Positions 51,063 through 51,632 of a stretch of 51,632 bases of DNA are shown here, one piece after another. A model generated the notes under the pieces. That model did no database searches. It worked only from the letters and a program-made list of their open reading frames with translations, and was not told where the DNA came from. This stretch comes from Actinophytocola sp. GTDB taxonomy: Bacteria > Actinomycetota > Actinomycetes > Mycobacteriales > Pseudonocardiaceae. Location of the stretch: positions 1 to 51,632 of the forward strand of contig NZ_WHTD01000044.1 in NCBI RefSeq assembly GCF_009379765.1. Direction: 5' to 3'. Position 1 is the first letter of the stretch, and each line of letters begins with the position of its first letter. A program made the translations under genes and the position numbers.

Positions 51063-51632
51063 ATGTCAGCCCGAGAGCTCGTTCCCCACCAGCCAGAACG
51101 TTCACCCGTGATCGACGCGTTGCCCGTGGTACTGCTGGCAATGGTGGTCACCGGCGGTGTGACGGTGTGGCTGACCTTCCAGGTGCCCGCCCCCGACCGG
51201 TTACTCGTGGGCGCGGCCGCCGCCGGGTTGTCGGTCGCGCTGTGCTTCGCCGCCGCCGCCGCGGCGTACTGTGCGGCGCGGGCGCGGCGGACCGACGGCC
51301 GGCTGCGGTCACTGGAGAGCGGGATCGCACGGCTGGTGGACGACGTGGTGCCGACCGTCGCGCGCCGGCTCCGCGACGGTGCGTCGGTGGACACCGCCGT
51401 CGCGGCGGCGCCGATGCCCGCCGACGGGGTCCAGCGCGACATCCTGCGCACGGTGGCCAGAGAGTTCGGGGTCGGCGAGCGGCAGCGGGCCGCGGCGATG
51501 GCGGCCTGCGCGAGTGCCGCCGGCCGGGTGCAGGCGATGGCGACGAGCATGCTCGCCGATCTGCGGGAGATGGAGGGGCGCCACTCCGAGGAGGTGCTCG
51601 GCGATCTGCTGAAGCTGGACCACAGCACCGCC
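51063..51632 (+). CDS. Conservon-type sensor histidine kinase-like protein (CvnA), N-terminal part
   Basis: An open frame of 190 codons runs off the right edge. It has two membrane helices (ALPVVLLAMVVTGGVTVWLTF and LLVGAAAAGLSVALCFAAAA). A cytoplasmic coiled linker follows with RLRSLESGIARLVDDVVP. The region near the cut, MATSMLADLREMEGRH then LLKLDHSTA, is characteristic of the dimerisation part of CvnA proteins, the sensor component of actinobacterial conservons (CvnA-D with a small Ras-like GTPase). GAGGA lies 8 bases before the ATG. The ATPase domain and any cvnB-D genes would lie beyond the window. Confidence 0.82.
   Translation, partial: MSARELVPHQPERSPVIDALPVVLLAMVVTGGVTVWLTFQVPAPDRLLVGAAAAGLSVALCFAAAAAAYCAARARRTDGRLRSLESGIARLVDDVVPTVARRLRDGASVDTAVAAAPMPADGVQRDILRTVAREFGVGERQRAAAMAACASAAGRVQAMATSMLADLREMEGRHSEEVLGDLLKLDHSTA

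Overview
The window is very GC-rich, uses many GTG starts and carries actinobacterial gene families throughout: two transmembrane Ser/Thr kinases, an ECF42-type sigma factor with a DGPF partner, a conservon-type sensor kinase, sugar ABC importers without their own ATPase, and actinobacterial wall-glycan glycosyltransferases. It fits a filamentous actinomycete, most likely of the Pseudonocardiaceae (Amycolatopsis-like). The family assignment is inference from gene content; no rRNA or tRNA gene was found.

Region 1 (about 0.5-12.9 kb) is a sugar import and catabolism regulon. A minus-strand operon encodes a lipoprotein binding protein, two permeases and an SDR-type epimerase. A divergent plus-strand operon encodes an aldolase of the DHDPS/NAL superfamily, a SIS-domain protein, a BadF/NAGK-type sugar kinase and a frameshifted neutral-ceramidase-like hydrolase. 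A third operon encodes a secreted protein of unknown family, a Tat-exported beta-propeller protein and a CE7 deacetylase. One 18-bp palindrome, ideal form TTACGGTCNNGACCGTAA, occurs at all three operon heads and overlaps the predicted promoters. This ties the three transcription units into one regulon whose regulator lies outside the window. I regard this as the best candidate for an undescribed system: uptake and trimming of an acylated, probably amino-sugar-like, glycan.

Region 2 (13-31.9 kb) is mixed. It holds a DEAD-box helicase, an asparaginase remnant with a frameshift and an internal deletion, a protein resembling the N-terminal part of TNT-related proteins, and an operon of two kinases plus an ankyrin protein. 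Both kinases carry a twin-arginine motif before the membrane helix, and one ends in an extracellular PQQ propeller. Next come an FAD monooxygenase and TetR pair sharing an operator, the ECF42/DGPF pair, a folC-like remnant, a DUF89 phosphatase, TerC, a HerA-like ATPase, an MmcQ/YjbR protein and two orphan proteins.

Region 3 (32-49.4 kb) is a cell-surface polysaccharide locus. It has two Wzx/MATE-like flippases, a large DUF6541-type membrane protein, four GT4 and one GT2 glycosyltransferases, a DUF2304 protein, a UDP-sugar 4-epimerase and a methyltransferase. It also has a set matching the WbpA-WbpB-WbpE-WbpD route from UDP-GlcNAc to UDP-GlcNAc3NAcA. The 2-epimerase that would follow (WbpI/WecB type) survives only as a heavily deleted pseudogene.

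Region 4 (49.4 kb to the end) has a cytochrome P450 divergent from the first part of a conservon-type (CvnA) sensor kinase, which runs off the window. Several genes show a -10-like TANNNT box only 6-8 nt before the start codon and no ribosome binding site, suggesting leaderless mRNAs.
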